In this document: piece after piece, positions 4,618 to 5,389 of the stretch
Layout: every line of letters begins with the position of its first letter
Position numbering within the stretch: the stretch's first letter is position 1
Assembly: GCA_018822065.1 (NCBI GenBank)
Contig: JAHJKV010000085.1
Location: 1 to 5,389, forward strand
Direction of reading: 5' to 3'
Origin: Pseudomonadota bacterium
GTDB lineage: Bacteria; Desulfobacterota; Desulfovibrionia; Desulfovibrionales; Desulfovibrionaceae
Length of the DNA stretch: 5,389 nucleotides
Program-made: the position numbers and the translations under genes
Notes under the pieces: model-generated
The model's input: only the letters and a program-made list of their open reading frames with translations
Told to the model about the DNA's origin: nothing
The model's database searches: none

Positions 4618-5389
4618 ATTTTTGAGCCGTTGTCGCGCCGAAGATGTCGGACGCGGCTATTTCCAGGAAGTTCTCGGTCTCCACCTTCTCGATCTTGGCA
4701 CGACTGTTCAGGTCGTCCAAAAGCTTCTCGACCGAGGGGTCGATCGCCTTGAAGAAGACGCTGGGACCAAGACCTATATAGAGAACGAAGACGGCAGGAA
4801 CTGTCAAGCACACCCACTCGCGGGAGCAGAGGTCTTTCCAATCCTTGGCAGTGGAGGGTTGCCCCCAGGCCATCTTCAGGCTGACGCGGAACATGTATGC
4901 TGCCGCGACAAGCGCACCGGGAACCAGACAGGCACCTAACCAGGGATTGACCTGGAAGGCACCCACGAAGACCAGTATCTCGCCCACGAAACCGTTGGTT
5001 CCGGGGAAGCCGAAGCTGGCCAGGGCCATCATGCCCCAGAAGAACATGAAGCCGGGCATGTATTTGCCCATGCCCATGTTATCCTTGATCTCGCGGCTAT
5101 GGCTGCGTTCGTAGACGAAGCCTATCATCATGAACAGTGCGCCAGTGACGATGCCGTGGTTGAGCATCTGGAAGAGCGCTCCTTCGACACCGCGCTGGTT
5201 GAACAGGAAGATACCCAGGGTGACGAAGCCCATGTGGCCAACCGAGGAATAGGCGATCAACTTCTTGATGTCGTTCTGGCCCAGAGCCACCAGTCCGCCG
5301 TAGATGATGGAGACCACGGAAATGGCGATCATCATCGGGGCAAAGAAGACCGAGGCGTCAGGGGTGAGCGGCAGGCAGAAGCGCAGGAA
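4616..5389 (-). CDS. nuoM: NADH-quinone oxidoreductase subunit M (C-terminal part, runs off right edge)
   Basis: The reading frame is open to the right edge, so 257 C-terminal residues are present and the beginning is missing; the internal Met at 5335 is not the start. Counting from the edge, the segment opens with F-L-R-F-C-L-P-L-T-P-D-A-S and a helix, then shows the NuoM hallmark G-Q-N-D-I-K-K-L-I-A-Y-S-S-V-G-H-M-G (lysines 42-43), M-L-N-H-G-I-V-T-G-A-L-F (H78) with F-V-Y-E-R, and G-F-P-G-T-N-G-F-V-G-E (E137), which separates NuoM from NuoN and NuoL. Several hydrophobic helices follow, and the end is a soluble charged tail of about 45 residues. It is a proton-translocating antiporter-like subunit in the membrane arm of complex I. 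The order nuoM then nuoN, 12 bp apart, is the standard end of nuo operons; nuoL is expected beyond the right edge. Confidence 0.95.
   Translation of the reverse strand, partial: FLRFCLPLTPDASVFFAPMMIAISVVSIIYGGLVALGQNDIKKLIAYSSVGHMGFVTLGIFLFNQRGVEGALFQMLNHGIVTGALFMMIGFVYERSHSREIKDNMGMGKYMPGFMFFWGMMALASFGFPGTNGFVGEILVFVGAFQVNPWLGACLVPGALVAAAYMFRVSLKMAWGQPSTAKDWKDLCSREWVCLTVPAVFVLYIGLGPSVFFKAIDPSVEKLLDDLNSRAKIEKVETENFLEIAASDIFGATTAQK

Overview
The window looks like ordinary chromosome from an anaerobic, moderately high-GC Gram-negative bacterium, most plausibly a sulfate reducer of the Desulfovibrio group. This placement rests on a Nuo-type complex I operon, a small mono-cluster ferredoxin and overall protein flavour. 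It is an inference, because no marker gene is present.

Layout from left to right. Positions 1-2198 hold a minus-strand transport operon, transcribed right to left. It encodes an APH/choline-kinase-fold phosphotransferase (1239-2198), an ABC transporter ATPase with a TOBE tail (295-1254) and the N-terminal 95 residues of a lipoprotein substrate-binding protein resembling YnjB (1-286). The genes overlap or nearly touch, so they are probably translationally coupled. Any permease must lie beyond the left edge. A 118-bp AT-rich intergenic region (2199-2316) separates this operon from a divergent plus-strand ferredoxin gene (2317-2523). It carries a candidate sigma-70 promoter and a Fur-box-like palindrome for the ferredoxin. 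Six bases past the ferredoxin stop lies the end of a convergent minus-strand gene (2530-3090) for a stand-alone HsdR_N-like protein whose nuclease motif appears lost.

From 3179 to the right edge is the end of a minus-strand nuo operon: the C-terminal part of nuoM (4616-5389) and complete nuoN (3179-4603, GTG start preferred). A strong intrinsic terminator with a C(UUCG)G loop (3121-3158) closes this operon.

How the genes fit together: NuoM and NuoN are two antiporter-like, proton-pumping membrane subunits of complex I. The kinase-ATPase-lipoprotein set suggests uptake of a small hydroxylated solute followed by phosphorylation, but the substrate cannot be read from the sequence. I see no CRISPR array, tRNA, rRNA, insertion sequence or phage gene, and no convincing wholly new system. 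The points most worth a second look are the altered catalytic loop of the phosphotransferase (N-T-E instead of H-G-D), the degenerate HsdR_N nuclease site, and the pairing of a kinase with a YnjBD-like transporter.
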